Source: Pseudomonas sp. Irchel s3f7
GTDB taxonomy: Bacteria > Pseudomonadota > Gammaproteobacteria > Pseudomonadales > Pseudomonadaceae
Direction of reading: 5' to 3'
Length of the DNA: 64,000 bases
Assembly: GCF_900187615.1 (NCBI RefSeq)
Contig: NZ_FYDO01000011.1
Span: 116,849 to 180,848, forward strand
Each line of letters opens with the position of its first letter. The stretch's first letter is position 1. The notes under the pieces were generated by a model. That model was not told the origin of the DNA, searched no databases, and worked only from the letters and a program-made list of their open reading frames with translations. The position numbers were made by a program, and so were the translations under genes. Shown here piece by piece: positions 1 through 9,450 of the stretch.

Positions 1-197
1 TGCACATCCTGTGCCCTGGTCGGAATGATCATGAACACGCAGTTGGCCGGGTTGAAGCCCGGGATGTTCAGCGTGTAGCTGGGCGTGGCGCCACTGAAGT
101 CGATCACACCCTGCCAGATCACCTGGTAGGTAAAGGTGTTGGTGTCCATGGATAGGGCACCGTTTTCATCAAAAACGCGAAGACCAAATGAAGCCAT
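1..197 (-). CDS. Phage protein downstream of the tail tip gene (partial, 3' end outside window)
   Basis: Only the N-terminal 65 or so residues are present; the protein begins MASFGLRVFDENGALSMDTN and runs off the left edge. It starts 3 bases after the stop of the tail tip gene, so it belongs to the tail operon. The visible part is beta-rich with no motif I recognise. Proteins in this position are often tail tip or fibre accessory factors, but that is position only. Confidence 0.6.
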   Translation of the reverse strand, partial: MASFGLRVFDENGALSMDTNTFTYQVIWQGVIDFSGATPSYTLNIPGFNPANCVFMIIPTRAQDV

Positions 198-200
198 TGT

Positions 201-3200
201 TCACCCCAGATAGCCGAGTCGAACACGCAACACATTGTTGGCGTCGTAGACCGATACGTTCTGCGCGTTGATCACCATCCGCCCTTGTCCAGGGATAATG
301 CCGTTGATCTCAAGCGTTCCGTCTTTATTGAGAATCCAGCCCTGCTGGCCGGCGATGTAGTTGGTGGAGCTGATATAGCTGCCGATCTTCGCGTTGGTGA
401 TGGTCCCGTCCTGAATGAACGCCTGATTCATGAACACTTGCCCGCCCTGCACCGCAAACGGAACCGAAATGGCGCCGCCGGCGATGGTGTTGACGATGGC
501 GAACCGATCTGCGGCAACTAGGAACTGGCTTTGCAGTCCGGCGCCGGTGTTCTCGATGCCGAGACCGATGCCCGCGGCGATGTACTTGCCGTCGGCTGCG
601 ACCTGCATTTTCACCGACCACATCGTCGACAACTTGCCATTGGTGTCGGCGAACGCCGTTGAGGTCTCCTGAATGGCGGCGGTGTTGTTCGCGACCGAGA
701 CATTCAGCTGGGAGATCTTCGTAGCCGTCGCTGACTCATTGGTCGCAACCACCTGTTCCAGCTCGGTGATGTTGGCCTCGTTCTCGCCGACGCTTGCGTC
801 GAGAGTGGTAAGTCGCTGAGCCATGGCGTAGTTTTCAGAGGTCCGAACCTTCTCTTCGGAAGCAATAGCCGCCGTGCTGGTCCAGCCTTTCAGCGCATCC
901 GCCAGATCGCCTTCCCCGTTGTCGTCTCTCGACGATGCCCGCAGCGCCTCGAACGACGTCGCTTGAGCCGTGACCACTCCGTCGAGCTCGGTGATATCAG
1001 CTGTGTTGAAGGCAACTTGTTGCGCCAGCCCATTCGCTGTCTCGATCGACTGACCGACATCCAGCCAGTAAGTAGCGTTCGGCGGCGGCGTATTGATAGG
1101 AACCTGGCCTTTGGCCTGGAATATCCGGTCGTCCTCAACCACCATCTGGTCTTTCTCATAGACCTGATCAGGCTTGTAGGCAGACAGGCCGTCGAGCGCA
1201 TCGATCTGTTCTTGAAGCCCCGGGATCTTGTCGATCTCGTCGACGATGTCCTGCCCTAGTTCGGTACGACCGATCTTTCCCGCGAGCGCCGCAAGGTATG
1301 CAGACACATCGTTAGAGGTTTGAGTCGGCACATAAAGGAATGAGCTTTTCCCATAGGCGTTCGATGAGCGAATGAAGTAGTAATAGTTCGTGTAAAACGC
1401 CAGTCCTGTGTGCGTGAAGGAAAGGCCCTGCCCCAGATAATCTGCGTCATTCGCCGTGGCCGTCGGTGACGTACTGAAGAAATACTCGTAGGTGCCGCCG
1501 TTCAGGCCGGTCGCAGTGTTCTGTGGGATCAACACGATGTTGTCGATCGAGGACTGCACCACGCAGGACTCAGGGATTGGCGGCCCGTTGATGCTGACGG
1601 AAATACTCGCCTCACCAGATCTCGCCATTGGCCCTACTGCCGCCACACTCATCGTGTAGTTACCGGACGGCAAGCTGTTGATGGCGCACTGTGTCGAGGT
1701 CGCTGGCACCGAATGCGACTGAACAGCGGTCGCGCCATGGCGAACGATGACGACGTAGGAAGACACGATCCCGGTAGGAGGAGCCCACGACAGGACGCCC
1801 TGCACAACCTCCGCCCCCGTGTTCTGCGTCCAGGCCAAACCTGTTGGAGACCCCAGGCCGCCAGCCGGTAGGTTGATGAAGCCAATCGGGTTGTATGGTT
1901 GACCAACTGCGTCGTCGAATATCGCCGCCTCGTACTGTTTGACCTGCACGGTGCAGCCTTCGCTGTCGCCCATCGACCAGTCTGAAACAATGAACTCGCC
2001 GAGGATGTTCAGCGACGGCAGGTTGACCCGTACCACTCGACCCGGTCGGCAGTTATAGCCGGAGAAGTTCATCGGGATGCTGATCGCACCACCCGCACGG
2101 CGCCGGCGCAGCTCCATGTTCGCCAAGCGCTGGGCCTGATATGGATCGGTGACGTACGAATAGGTCAGCGTTTCCGCTGCCTCGCCGCCATCCTCAACAA
2201 TCCACTCGGACACGCTGACTTCCGGGTAGTCGGTCTCAGTCCAGGACTGTTCCGGATCGATGAACGTGCCGCGCACGGTGTTGATTGCTGAGTCATTGGT
2301 TGGCTCAGTGCTGCCCGTGACCGTGCCGATCACCATGTCTTCGGTGATCTCGAAGTCGTATGGGCCGTAGTAAGCGCCGGCCTGAAACATCCAGCGCCCG
2401 CCGACACGGATCAAGCGACCACCGGAAGCAGCTTCCAGCTTCTGCAAGACACCGGTGCGCTGCTCGTCGGCGCCAATAACGCAGGCAGTTCTATAGCGCT
2501 GACTGGTCGATCCGTCGGCGTTGCTGACAGCCTCGTCGCAGACGTTGGCGGCACTGGCGAAGGTCTCGAACACGATCTCATCGTCCGGCACGCCACAGCG
2601 GTTACGCAGGAACCAAAGCAGGTGCAGTGCGGTGTTTGCGCTGTACACAGCCGTGCCGGTGCGAGGGTCGTAAATATCATTGCGCCCGCGAACCACGAAA
2701 CGAGTATCCGGAATCCCAGACGGGAATTTTTCTGCGCTATACCGCAGCGACACCCGAACATAGGAAAGCCCGCGGCCGATCTGCGAGTCCTTCCAGTCCG
2801 GGCAGTTAGCCTTCAAAAACGCGTTAACTTGGGTCGGGTTGACGACCAGCTCATAGCTAGCCAGTGCGCCGAACGAAGAGATTTCCTCTTCGCCTAAGTA
2901 GATGTTTTCCAGCGCATCGATGGCGCCTTCGCACAACACGTAAACCAGGTGCAGCCATTCACCCTCACCCTGAGTACCTGATTGCTCCTGAGCCCAGACC
3001 AGTACGCCGCCCGTGGAAACCCGGCCAAGGATAAAGCGCACTGGCGCCTTTGACGAGCGCACGGTCTGTGCGGACGGCTCGTTGTCGCGTAGCGGCGACT
3101 TGGTGTTGAGCTTTTCCTGTTGCTCGGAGGCGTAGAAAGCCAGCGCCGCGCCAGCGACCGCGCCCCACGGACCGCCCTGAGCAAAGCCAATGGCAGCGCC

Positions 3201-3239
3201 GACCGCGACTTGAGCAAGTTTCTTTACGCCGCTGCTCAT
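201..3239 (-). CDS. Tail tip / host specificity protein (lambda J-like)
   Basis: The protein has 1012 residues. A glycine/alanine-rich N-terminus is followed by a tail-hub region (about 50-450) of the putative phage tail protein type, then fibronectin-III-like segments (about 460-640, with tracts such as GLAWTQNTGAEVVQG), coiled coil (about 740-870) and a C-terminal DUF1983-type module (about 870-1000, WSVKMQVAADGKYIAAGIGL). This matches central tail fibre/J proteins, which form the baseplate hub and contact the receptor. Its start codon overlaps the stop of the upstream DUF6950-like gene (ATGA), the usual order in Pseudomonas siphoviruses. The C-terminal module recurs in rearranged form in the small protein at 12504-12923. 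Confidence 0.88.
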   Translation of the reverse strand: MSSGVKKLAQVAVGAAIGFAQGGPWGAVAGAALAFYASEQQEKLNTKSPLRDNEPSAQTVRSSKAPVRFILGRVSTGGVLVWAQEQSGTQGEGEWLHLVYVLCEGAIDALENIYLGEEEISSFGALASYELVVNPTQVNAFLKANCPDWKDSQIGRGLSYVRVSLRYSAEKFPSGIPDTRFVVRGRNDIYDPRTGTAVYSANTALHLLWFLRNRCGVPDDEIVFETFASAANVCDEAVSNADGSTSQRYRTACVIGADEQRTGVLQKLEAASGGRLIRVGGRWMFQAGAYYGPYDFEITEDMVIGTVTGSTEPTNDSAINTVRGTFIDPEQSWTETDYPEVSVSEWIVEDGGEAAETLTYSYVTDPYQAQRLANMELRRRRAGGAISIPMNFSGYNCRPGRVVRVNLPSLNILGEFIVSDWSMGDSEGCTVQVKQYEAAIFDDAVGQPYNPIGFINLPAGGLGSPTGLAWTQNTGAEVVQGVLSWAPPTGIVSSYVVIVRHGATAVQSHSVPATSTQCAINSLPSGNYTMSVAAVGPMARSGEASISVSINGPPIPESCVVQSSIDNIVLIPQNTATGLNGGTYEYFFSTSPTATANDADYLGQGLSFTHTGLAFYTNYYYFIRSSNAYGKSSFLYVPTQTSNDVSAYLAALAGKIGRTELGQDIVDEIDKIPGLQEQIDALDGLSAYKPDQVYEKDQMVVEDDRIFQAKGQVPINTPPPNATYWLDVGQSIETANGLAQQVAFNTADITELDGVVTAQATSFEALRASSRDDNGEGDLADALKGWTSTAAIASEEKVRTSENYAMAQRLTTLDASVGENEANITELEQVVATNESATATKISQLNVSVANNTAAIQETSTAFADTNGKLSTMWSVKMQVAADGKYIAAGIGLGIENTGAGLQSQFLVAADRFAIVNTIAGGAISVPFAVQGGQVFMNQAFIQDGTITNAKIGSYISSTNYIAGQQGWILNKDGTLEINGIIPGQGRMVINAQNVSVYDANNVLRVRLGYLG

Positions 3240-3634
3240 TCAATTCTCCACGCGGCCAGTGGCTCGCATTCGACCCGGACTGCGCCGTCGTCGGTTGTTG
3301 CCCAAAAATCGCCAGCCCAGAAAACAGCCATGCTTCGGCCACCTGGTGCGTCGTACATCACCACGTCGCCGCGCTGGATGAAGGTCAGCGGAACCCGTAC
3401 AAAACAGGCGTCCCACGCAGCTTCGAGGCTGCCGTGCTGCTTCTTCAATTGCCGCTTGGCGCCTGTCTCTGTCGTGTATTTGCCGCGGTACTGCTCGGCC
3501 GGATCCACTCCACACACAGCCGTCGCGCAGTCAGCCGCGAACAGGCAGCAGTCAAATTCGCCCCATGAAAAAGGCCGCTCTTGGGCGGCCTTGATCACGT
3601 CGTTCAGACGGGTTGTCCAGTCTCGGTAGCGCAT
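3236..3634 (-). CDS. DUF6950-type minor tail protein (NlpC/P60-like fold suspected)
   Basis: The protein has 132 residues if translation starts at MRYRDW (3634), which lies just after the stop of the preceding gene and behind a GGAAG stretch; a longer reading from 3694 would overlap that gene. The pattern FSWGEFDCCLFAADCA near residue 25 resembles the Cys active-site region of NlpC/P60-like phage tail peptidases, and GDVVMYDAP is also typical. In lambda, protein K occupies this position before I and J. Assignment to a hydrolase is by position and motif; activity is not shown. Confidence 0.7.
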   Translation of the reverse strand: MRYRDWTTRLNDVIKAAQERPFSWGEFDCCLFAADCATAVCGVDPAEQYRGKYTTETGAKRQLKKQHGSLEAAWDACFVRVPLTFIQRGDVVMYDAPGGRSMAVFWAGDFWATTDDGAVRVECEPLAAWRIE

Positions 3635-3636
3635 GG

Positions 3637-4239
3637 CTAACTTCCATAAGTGAATGTCGGTGCGTCCTTCCTCGAGCCCCAGTAAATGGGCCACTCGGAC
3701 ATCTGGGCGATCGCGTAGAAGAACCGGTCGCCTTCATGGCGCGCGCGGTGGTTTTCATCGGTGAAGCGCTCGGTGCCGGTACGACTCCACTCGGCCATGC
3801 GGTCGATGACCGGGACGGTAATGTTGTTGCCGTCCTGGCCATTACCGGCGAACGAGAATTTGGAAGCATCCATTCGCCCCGAAAACAGGATGTCCGCCGC
3901 GTAATTGCCAGCCTCGTCGAACACGACAAACATGACCTTGGCTGCACGCCCGCGACAGCCGCGCACGTTAGTCTCGGACAGGATGTACGCATCCAGGCCG
4001 CTCAGGGTCAGCTCGACCGACATTGGCGAGCCTGAGTTGTCACTCTCCTGCGACTGACTGACCTGGCCGAAATTGCCAACTCCCAGGTACGTGATCCCGT
4101 CGACCACAAGATCTCCGGTACCGGTGTGCGCGAAGACCATGCCGTCAACGAAGTCGAGTTGCACCGCGTATACAGGCATGAACTTGCCGGTGGCGATGAT
4201 GTTCACGACGTTCTGGCTAAACGGGAATGCTGATGGCAT
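3637..4239 (-). CDS. Phage minor tail protein (lambda L-like position)
   Basis: The protein has 200 residues starting MPSAFPFSQNVVNII. I chose the start at 4239 because it overlaps the previous stop by one base; the longer reading to 4692 overlaps a real gene. The middle (DGMVFAHTGTGDLVVDG) and C-terminus (WPIYWGSRKDAPTFTYG) are beta-rich. In this tail order (tape measure, M-like, L-like, K-like, J) it would be a tail tip assembly protein. No catalytic motif is visible, and I do not see the cysteine cluster of lambda L. Confidence 0.7.
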   Translation of the reverse strand: MPSAFPFSQNVVNIIATGKFMPVYAVQLDFVDGMVFAHTGTGDLVVDGITYLGVGNFGQVSQSQESDNSGSPMSVELTLSGLDAYILSETNVRGCRGRAAKVMFVVFDEAGNYAADILFSGRMDASKFSFAGNGQDGNNITVPVIDRMAEWSRTGTERFTDENHRARHEGDRFFYAIAQMSEWPIYWGSRKDAPTFTYGS

Positions 4240-4823
4240 CAGAACGCCTCCCTGAATTGGTAGCTGCCGTTTGCGATCACCGGCTTGACGGACATCGCCC
4301 ATGTATCGGTGGTCATGCGCATTTCCGAGTACGGGTTCAGGTACTCGACTGCGGCGCCCGCCGTGAGAGACTTGCGAATCCGCTTGTTGAGCAGGACCGT
4401 CACATTTCCCTGCGCGTTCGATGATGCCGGATCGGTGACCTCGAACATTTCGCCGGCGATGGTGATGTAGTCGCCTGCGCTGAAAATGGCCGTGCTGGGC
4501 GCGGCTCCGGCGATGAGCATGTTGCGCGCCTGCGCATTGCCGGTGACGACCGTGAGCGCGCCAATGCTCGCTGTTCGACGCCGGGTGAAGGCTGGAAGGT
4601 TGAACGTGCCGAACATCCCATCCAGTCGCCCGAGGAACGCCGACAGCTCGCGCTCCTGGGTTCTGGTGAGCAGCCCGAAGGTCAACGTGCACTGCCAGTA
4701 CGCCCCCGGGTAGCCGACGATCTGCTGGGCATTCGAAAGCGTCGAAGTGAACGCCCTGCTGTTGTTAACGATGCCCCACGTCATTTCTGACGGGCGCAGC
4801 GAAGCCGGCCACGTGAGAGCCAT
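4239..4823 (-). CDS. Phage minor tail protein (lambda M-like position)
   Basis: The protein has 194 residues starting MALTWPASLRPSEMTWG. It is the first gene after the tape measure protein and is translationally coupled to the next tail gene. SLRPSEMTWGIVNNSRAF and DGMFGTFNLPAF are typical of small tail tip proteins of Pseudomonas siphoviruses whose exact role is unassigned. Beta-rich, no signal peptide or membrane segment. Function is inferred from position. Confidence 0.7.
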   Translation of the reverse strand: MALTWPASLRPSEMTWGIVNNSRAFTSTLSNAQQIVGYPGAYWQCTLTFGLLTRTQERELSAFLGRLDGMFGTFNLPAFTRRRTASIGALTVVTGNAQARNMLIAGAAPSTAIFSAGDYITIAGEMFEVTDPASSNAQGNVTVLLNKRIRKSLTAGAAVEYLNPYSEMRMTTDTWAMSVKPVIANGSYQFREAF

Positions 4824-4842
4824 GCAGTACTCCTTAAATGCT

Positions 4843-7677
4843 TTAGCGCCGCGCGATCAGCTGGCGGATGGTTCCGTTCATTTTCAGGTCACGGACGACA
4901 AGCTCGTAGCCACCTTTCGCCCCCTGCATCGCGGCCTCCTTGACCATGTTGACGGTCGCGTCGTCTGGTGTGCCTTGAAAGCTGAAGCTTTGGTGAATGA
5001 GCGGAGCGGCTGTTGATGCCGACGAGATCGGCACAACGTTGGATTTCGTAGCCGCAGCGGTAGACCCGACATATCCGCCGTCCGCATAGCCCTTGGTATT
5101 CGCGTTCATGCGCTCAAGGAACTCTCGGGCGCCAGGCTGGCTGACCACTTCCTTGTTAACAACAAACTCGCCGCCGTGCACCACGCCCTTCGGCTCGAAC
5201 TTGCCGCCGTCACCGGTATAACCGCCATCGGAGAAGCCCATACCGAACCCGGCACCGGCAAAGCTGCTGAATATGCCGACTGCCGCCTTCCGCACACTAA
5301 TTCGGACCAGGTCAGCAATGATTCCGTCAGCCAGATCGCTGAAGGACAGCTTCCCGGTTTTCACGAAATCGACAATCCCGTCTTCCATGTTGCTGAAGGC
5401 GTTGGTGAACAGGTCGCGGGTTTGTCCGGCAACGTCAGCGGCCTGCTCGGCGTAGTTCTGAAATGCCGAAGAAGCGCCGATAGACCAATCCGACTGCGCC
5501 TTATCTACATCCGAGTAATACTGCCGCTGCATGGCGAGGCGGTCGGCCAAGCCCTGCTGAATTATCGTGTTCTGCTTGGCGTACAGATCGGCGCTGATTT
5601 TCCCAGTGTTACGTTGTTCAAGGAGATCGGCAGACTGTCTGGCGTAATCGCGCTGGATGGCCATGTCTTGCTTCAGCCTGTCCCGCGCTTCATCGCCCAA
5701 ACCTAAACCGGCAAGGTTTGAATTCAGCCCCTCTTTGGCGGTGCTGAGCCTGCTGCCTTGGTTGGCTTGGAAGGCGGCCAGCTTATCTACCTCCTCCTTG
5801 GATGCCTTGCGTAGCTCGACCTCCTTTTCAAGCGCAGAGTTCTTCTTGAGCTGGGCGGTGATCAGATCCTGACTGGCCAGTAGCGCCTTTTGATCGGCGG
5901 TGAGCGTGCTTTTCGACTTAATGTCGGCAAGCTGTTGCTCCCAGCGGATCAGTGCCTGAGCCTGGGCGCCTAGCTTCTGTGTTGCGATGCCTTGTCCACT
6001 GATTGAGACGCTCTGCTGAAGCAGCACGGCATTGGTCTGCCGGGCTGCGTCCAGCATCTTGAGGCCGGCGCTTTCGGTGTAGGCCTTAGCAGCCTCCGGC
6101 TTTTTCTCCTTGTACTGCTCTGCCGCTGCGTCTTTCAGCTGCTTGATTTGAGCCTCTGTATACGTCCGGCCGCGGCGACTTGCGGACGCGATCAGCTCAT
6201 CGATCTCGGCGTACCGTGCTTTCAGCTTTTCAGCATTTGATGCCGAATTCTTCAGCTCCTGGCTAAGCCTCCCTTGGCTCTCGATTGATTTCTTATCCAG
6301 GCGCAGCGCCTCAGCCTTGGCGGCGGCTCGGCGATCATCCTCGGCCTTTTGAACATACAGATCGGTGATTGCCGACTGCGCTCCGCTTTCGCCTGCACCA
6401 AGCTCTCCAAGGTTTGGATTGTCATCGAAGATGGTCGGCGTCTTGGCGTTGCGCACCCGATTCAACCGATCCTCAAGCTTGATCAGCTTCTGCTCGAACG
6501 TGTCTTCCCGGCCAATGTCCAGGACTGCATCCCATGCGCCCTTGGCTGCCGACTTAACCCCGTCCCATGCAGTTTCGACAAGACCGAGCTTGCTTTTGAT
6601 GAGGTCGGCCCGCGAGCTGATAGCTTCGGCGTAGGCCTTCTCAGCAAGGTTTGCAGCTCCCTGCTGATCGCCCTGCTTCGCCAGTGCCTCAATTTGCGCG
6701 TAAGTTGACGCAGTCAGGTAGCCAAGCTGCTCGTTTAGCTCTGCCGAGTACTTCACTGGATCTTTCGCCAGCTTCTCGAAGTCCGCCACGGTTTGGCTTG
6801 CAGCCTTTCCGGTGGCGTCCTCCATCTTGAGCGCTGCAGTAGCGATCATCTCGAACGACGATGCGGGTATTTTCGACGAGCCGGCCAGCTGAGCCAGCAC
6901 TACCGATGCCGCACCGATAGTTCCCACGGATCTGCTGACATTGGCGGCCATTGAGCTAATGGCGCCAGCACTTGTACCTGCCGCATTGCCCGTCAGAATC
7001 AGGGCCTGACTGTAGGCGTCAGCCTCCTTTGATCCTTGGTAGTAGGCCAGGCCAAGCGTGCCGACTGCCGCGGCAGCCACGGTGAACGGATTGATCAGGC
7101 CGAGGACGTAGCCGCCCAGCGCTTTGGCCGCCGGCCCAGCGCCGCCGAACATATCCTTGAGCTGGCCGCCCTGCTGCAGGAATACCGTCAGCGGGTTCTG
7201 GCCGCCCTGGAGCGATACCGCGATGTCAGTGAACTGCGCAGGCACGCCTCGAAGGGCTGCCGCTGTATGTTTGGCAGTGTTTCCGGTACGGGTCAGCGAG
7301 TCATCGAACTTAGTCAGGCCGGTGCGTGCCTGGTTGATCTTGGCCTGATATTCGTTATAGGTGGCAGTGTCGAGCTTTCCGGCCTTGCGATGCTTGGCCA
7401 GGTCCTGCTCCTGCTTGTCCAGCTCACCCAAGCGGCGAACCACCGGATCAATCTGCCCCAGCAGCTTCTCCAGTTCGTCGGCTTCATCCTCGATGGACTT
7501 GGTAGCCTTTTCGGCGTCCTTGCCCATTTTCTCCATGCCGGCGCCGGCCTTGTTTAGTGCCGGCTGAACTCTCAGACCTGCATCTTCCAGCGCCTCAAGC
7601 GCCTTGCGCGTATCAGCCGCCTTTGCTTCGGCGTCTCGGCTGTCCAACTCAATGACGAGGCGGGATGTCTGCGCCAT
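4843..7677 (-). CDS. Tape measure protein
   Basis: The protein has 944 residues from [14 protein letters not shown], behind a strong AGGAG site; the reading from 7710 has no such site. The N-terminal third carries the prophage tail-length domain ([20 protein letters not shown]) and a hydrophobic Gly/Ala segment ([20 protein letters not shown]). Long coiled coils follow, then a lambda-type C-terminal domain ([20 protein letters not shown]) and [16 protein letters not shown] motifs. It sets tail length and may enter the cell envelope at infection. Its extreme C-terminus (about 905-935) resembles the tail end of the mosaic protein at 12504-12923. The cargo block lies between this gene and its usual partners, the tail chaperones. 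Confidence 0.95.
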   Translation of the reverse strand: MAQTSRLVIELDSRDAEAKAADTRKALEALEDAGLRVQPALNKAGAGMEKMGKDAEKATKSIEDEADELEKLLGQIDPVVRRLGELDKQEQDLAKHRKAGKLDTATYNEYQAKINQARTGLTKFDDSLTRTGNTAKHTAAALRGVPAQFTDIAVSLQGGQNPLTVFLQQGGQLKDMFGGAGPAAKALGGYVLGLINPFTVAAAAVGTLGLAYYQGSKEADAYSQALILTGNAAGTSAGAISSMAANVSRSVGTIGAASVVLAQLAGSSKIPASSFEMIATAALKMEDATGKAASQTVADFEKLAKDPVKYSAELNEQLGYLTASTYAQIEALAKQGDQQGAANLAEKAYAEAISSRADLIKSKLGLVETAWDGVKSAAKGAWDAVLDIGREDTFEQKLIKLEDRLNRVRNAKTPTIFDDNPNLGELGAGESGAQSAITDLYVQKAEDDRRAAAKAEALRLDKKSIESQGRLSQELKNSASNAEKLKARYAEIDELIASASRRGRTYTEAQIKQLKDAAAEQYKEKKPEAAKAYTESAGLKMLDAARQTNAVLLQQSVSISGQGIATQKLGAQAQALIRWEQQLADIKSKSTLTADQKALLASQDLITAQLKKNSALEKEVELRKASKEEVDKLAAFQANQGSRLSTAKEGLNSNLAGLGLGDEARDRLKQDMAIQRDYARQSADLLEQRNTGKISADLYAKQNTIIQQGLADRLAMQRQYYSDVDKAQSDWSIGASSAFQNYAEQAADVAGQTRDLFTNAFSNMEDGIVDFVKTGKLSFSDLADGIIADLVRISVRKAAVGIFSSFAGAGFGMGFSDGGYTGDGGKFEPKGVVHGGEFVVNKEVVSQPGAREFLERMNANTKGYADGGYVGSTAAATKSNVVPISSASTAAPLIHQSFSFQGTPDDATVNMVKEAAMQGAKGGYELVVRDLKMNGTIRQLIARR

Positions 7678-7694
7678 GGCTTTTCTCCTGACAT

Positions 7695-7717
7695 AAAAAA
7701 ACCCGCTCAAGGCGGGT
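7695..7717 (-). terminator. Intrinsic terminator, minus strand
   Basis: A 6-bp perfect stem (ACCCGC/GCGGGT, 5-base loop) is followed on the minus strand by seven T. It lies just after the secreted-protein gene and before the tape measure start, so tape measure expression needs readthrough or another promoter. Confidence 0.8.
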
Positions 7718-7734
7718 CTTTAGGATGTGAATAT

Positions 7735-8085
7735 TTATAATTTATAGCCGTGTTCTGCACAACTTTGCGTGATTGTCACGCTGGGAACACTTTCGCTATC
7801 CCCATCTCCCATGCCCAGGAATTGATACCCTCCCGATGGCAATACAAATACTTGGAATACCGCATTGCCTGCATAGCCGCCGAAACTATTTTTAGAATTG
7901 ACTAGTCCGCAATAAACCGTGCCGCCCTGATATTTTCCAAGCTTAAACTTGGCGCTTTCGGAGTCTAGGAGCTGATCCCTCACCACATCCTGTAGCTTCT
8001 TTTTTTGCTCTGATGTGAAATCCTTCGCAAATATCTGTGCCGAAAACAGCAGCGCTAAAGCAATAAAACCGTGTATCGCCCTCAT
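7735..8085 (-). CDS. Small secreted protein with signal peptide (unknown function)
   Basis: The protein has 116 residues. The N-terminus MRAIHGFIALALLFSAQIFA is a clear Sec signal peptide, leaving about 96 mature residues with two cysteines (YCGLV and SCAEHG) that could form a disulfide in the periplasm. A GGAGGG site precedes the start by 7 bases. It is the last gene of the cargo block and is closed by its own terminator. I do not recognise the family. A role in altering the host envelope during lysogeny is only an inference from export and location. Confidence 0.75.
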   Translation of the reverse strand: MRAIHGFIALALLFSAQIFAKDFTSEQKKKLQDVVRDQLLDSESAKFKLGKYQGGTVYCGLVNSKNSFGGYAGNAVFQVFVLPSGGYQFLGMGDGDSESVPSVTITQSCAEHGYKL

Positions 8086-8173
8086 TTGTTACCCTCCCTG
8101 TAGATGGCAGCAATCTACCACCATCCACCGCAAGCGCCAAAGCCCGGCCCAGCCAGCGCGAAAGGAGGCCACG

Positions 8174-8899
8174 ATGATTGTTTACAAATACATGAGCCTA
8201 GAGGGACTAGATGCCTGCCTGACCGAGCGAATCGTCAGATTCACGAAGCCGGTAAACTTCAACGACCCCTTTGATTGCGCAGCCTCAGCAGGGGCGACAA
8301 TGGGAGGGCTTAATATCCATGCCGTTGGCTCGACCAATGCAGACAGACTGTTTGCTATCAGAAACGCTATCGGCGTCCTGTCATTGACTCGCAATCCGCT
8401 GAATTTATTGATGTGGGCCCACTATGGGCAGAACCATACTGGCGGGGTGGTCGCTTTAGACGCTGAGGAGGCAGGTCTCGAATGCGCCGATGCAAACATT
8501 ATAACTGCCAGCGCTGGCAACATCATTTACACGACTGTCAGGCCAAGCGTGGACGGCGACATGCTCCCCTATCACGACGAAATTTCTGCGCAGCATGACA
8601 GGCTCATGCTTGAGCGATTGTTCCTCTACAAATCGCTGCATTGGTCGTATGAAGAGGAAATTCGCGTAGCACGTCGCGTGGACTACACGCCCCAGGTTCG
8701 CTACCAAGATTTTCAGGTCCCGAGCTCCGCTATCAAAGGGGTTTACCTAGGAGCGAAGTATTTCTCGGCGCTGACAGATGACTTTGACGGAAAGCTCCCA
8801 AAAGTCCATTTGAAGCACAGCGAGTACGAGTTTCACCGCTGCTACGAAGACCCGCAGACGTGGGACCTTCGCTCTCAGCCATATATCCCGCACTATTAA
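8174..8899 (+). CDS. DUF2971 family protein (cargo gene)
   Basis: The protein has 241 residues from MIVYKYMSLEGLDACLTERI, behind a perfect AAGGAGG; a longer reading from 8015 lacks such a site. The N-terminus (YKYMS..., FTKPVNFNDPFDC) and the central LMWAHYGQNHTGGVVALD are the hallmark segments of DUF2971, a family of unknown biochemistry found in phages, islands and scattered genomes. It is the only sizeable plus-strand gene inside the minus-strand tail region, so it is expressed independently of the late operon, probably in the lysogen. A defence or conversion role is inference. Confidence 0.85.
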   Translation: MIVYKYMSLEGLDACLTERIVRFTKPVNFNDPFDCAASAGATMGGLNIHAVGSTNADRLFAIRNAIGVLSLTRNPLNLLMWAHYGQNHTGGVVALDAEEAGLECADANIITASAGNIIYTTVRPSVDGDMLPYHDEISAQHDRLMLERLFLYKSLHWSYEEEIRVARRVDYTPQVRYQDFQVPSSAIKGVYLGAKYFSALTDDFDGKLPKVHLKHSEYEFHRCYEDPQTWDLRSQPYIPHY

Positions 8900-8936
8900 C
8901 CAGCCATGCCAAACAGGCTGACTGGGCGCCAGATGC

Positions 8937-8957
8937 AAAAAGCCCAGCTGGTGGGCT
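8937..8957 (-). terminator. Intrinsic terminator, minus strand
   Basis: Stem AGCCCA/TGGGCT with a 5-base loop, followed on the minus strand by five T. It closes the small membrane-protein gene, and also separates it from the convergent DUF2971 gene. Confidence 0.7.
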
Positions 8958-8982
8958 GGGCTCTATACGCTTCCAATCGCCA

Positions 8983-9171
8983 CTACAGAGAGCGAAGCTC
9001 AGTGAACGCCCGAGCAATACAGTAAGGAATCACTGCGCAAGTCAGTCCCATCGCAGCAGCAGCCGCCTCCTGAGGAGCGCTCTTCGCCAATATCATCCCG
9101 CCGAAACCAACAACTGCACCGAGCAACGACATGAACACGGTGACAATCCACATGAGTTTGGCCAATTTCAT
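8983..9171 (-). CDS. Small two-helix membrane protein
   Basis: The protein has 62 residues from MKLAKLMWIVTV. There are two hydrophobic helices (about 7-28 and 37-55) joined by a short SAPQEAA turn. An AAGGGA lies directly before this ATG, which is tight; a start 12 codons upstream (MCRRAIS) is the alternative. It lies within the cargo block between the PDZ lipoprotein and DUF2971 genes. I do not recognise a function. Small inner-membrane proteins of prophages sometimes mediate superinfection exclusion, but nothing here proves it. Confidence 0.6.
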   Translation of the reverse strand: MKLAKLMWIVTVFMSLLGAVVGFGGMILAKSAPQEAAAAAMGLTCAVIPYCIARAFTELRSL

Positions 9172-9258
9172 TCCCTTAATTTCGTGACTGATAGCTCGTC
9201 TGCACATGCAGGTCGAGGCGGTACTGCGCTCGAATCTACAGCGGCTTTCGAATAAGAG

Positions 9259-9309
9259 TCAATTCGCCATCACGGCCGCAACAGCCAACGCCCCTACGAT
9301 CAATTTCAT
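9259..9309 (-). CDS. Possible 16-residue hydrophobic peptide
   Basis: A 16-codon reading frame (MKLIVGALAVAAVMAN) with a good AGGAGT site 7 bases upstream lies between the PDZ lipoprotein terminator and the membrane-protein gene. It looks like an entericidin or lipoprotein signal peptide that ends before any cleavage box, so it may be a real micro-peptide or the stump of a longer decayed gene. Evidence is limited to the ribosome site and hydrophobicity. Confidence 0.3.
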   Translation of the reverse strand: MKLIVGALAVAAVMAN

Positions 9310-9362
9310 GCAGGTCACTCCTGTGGGAAAGGTGGCAATGTAACATCCGAGGGGCAGGTACG

Positions 9363-9385
9363 AAAAAGCCCAGCGGGTGGCTGGG
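9363..9385 (-). terminator. Intrinsic terminator, minus strand
   Basis: Stem CCCAGC/GCTGGG with loop GGGTG and five T on the minus strand, placed 66 bases after the stop of the PDZ lipoprotein gene. Confidence 0.7.
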
Positions 9386-9450
9386 GTTTATGATTCTTCC
9401 TCGCCCTGAAAGAGGAGATTGCACGGCGCTGTGGTTTTACCAAGGTTGGC

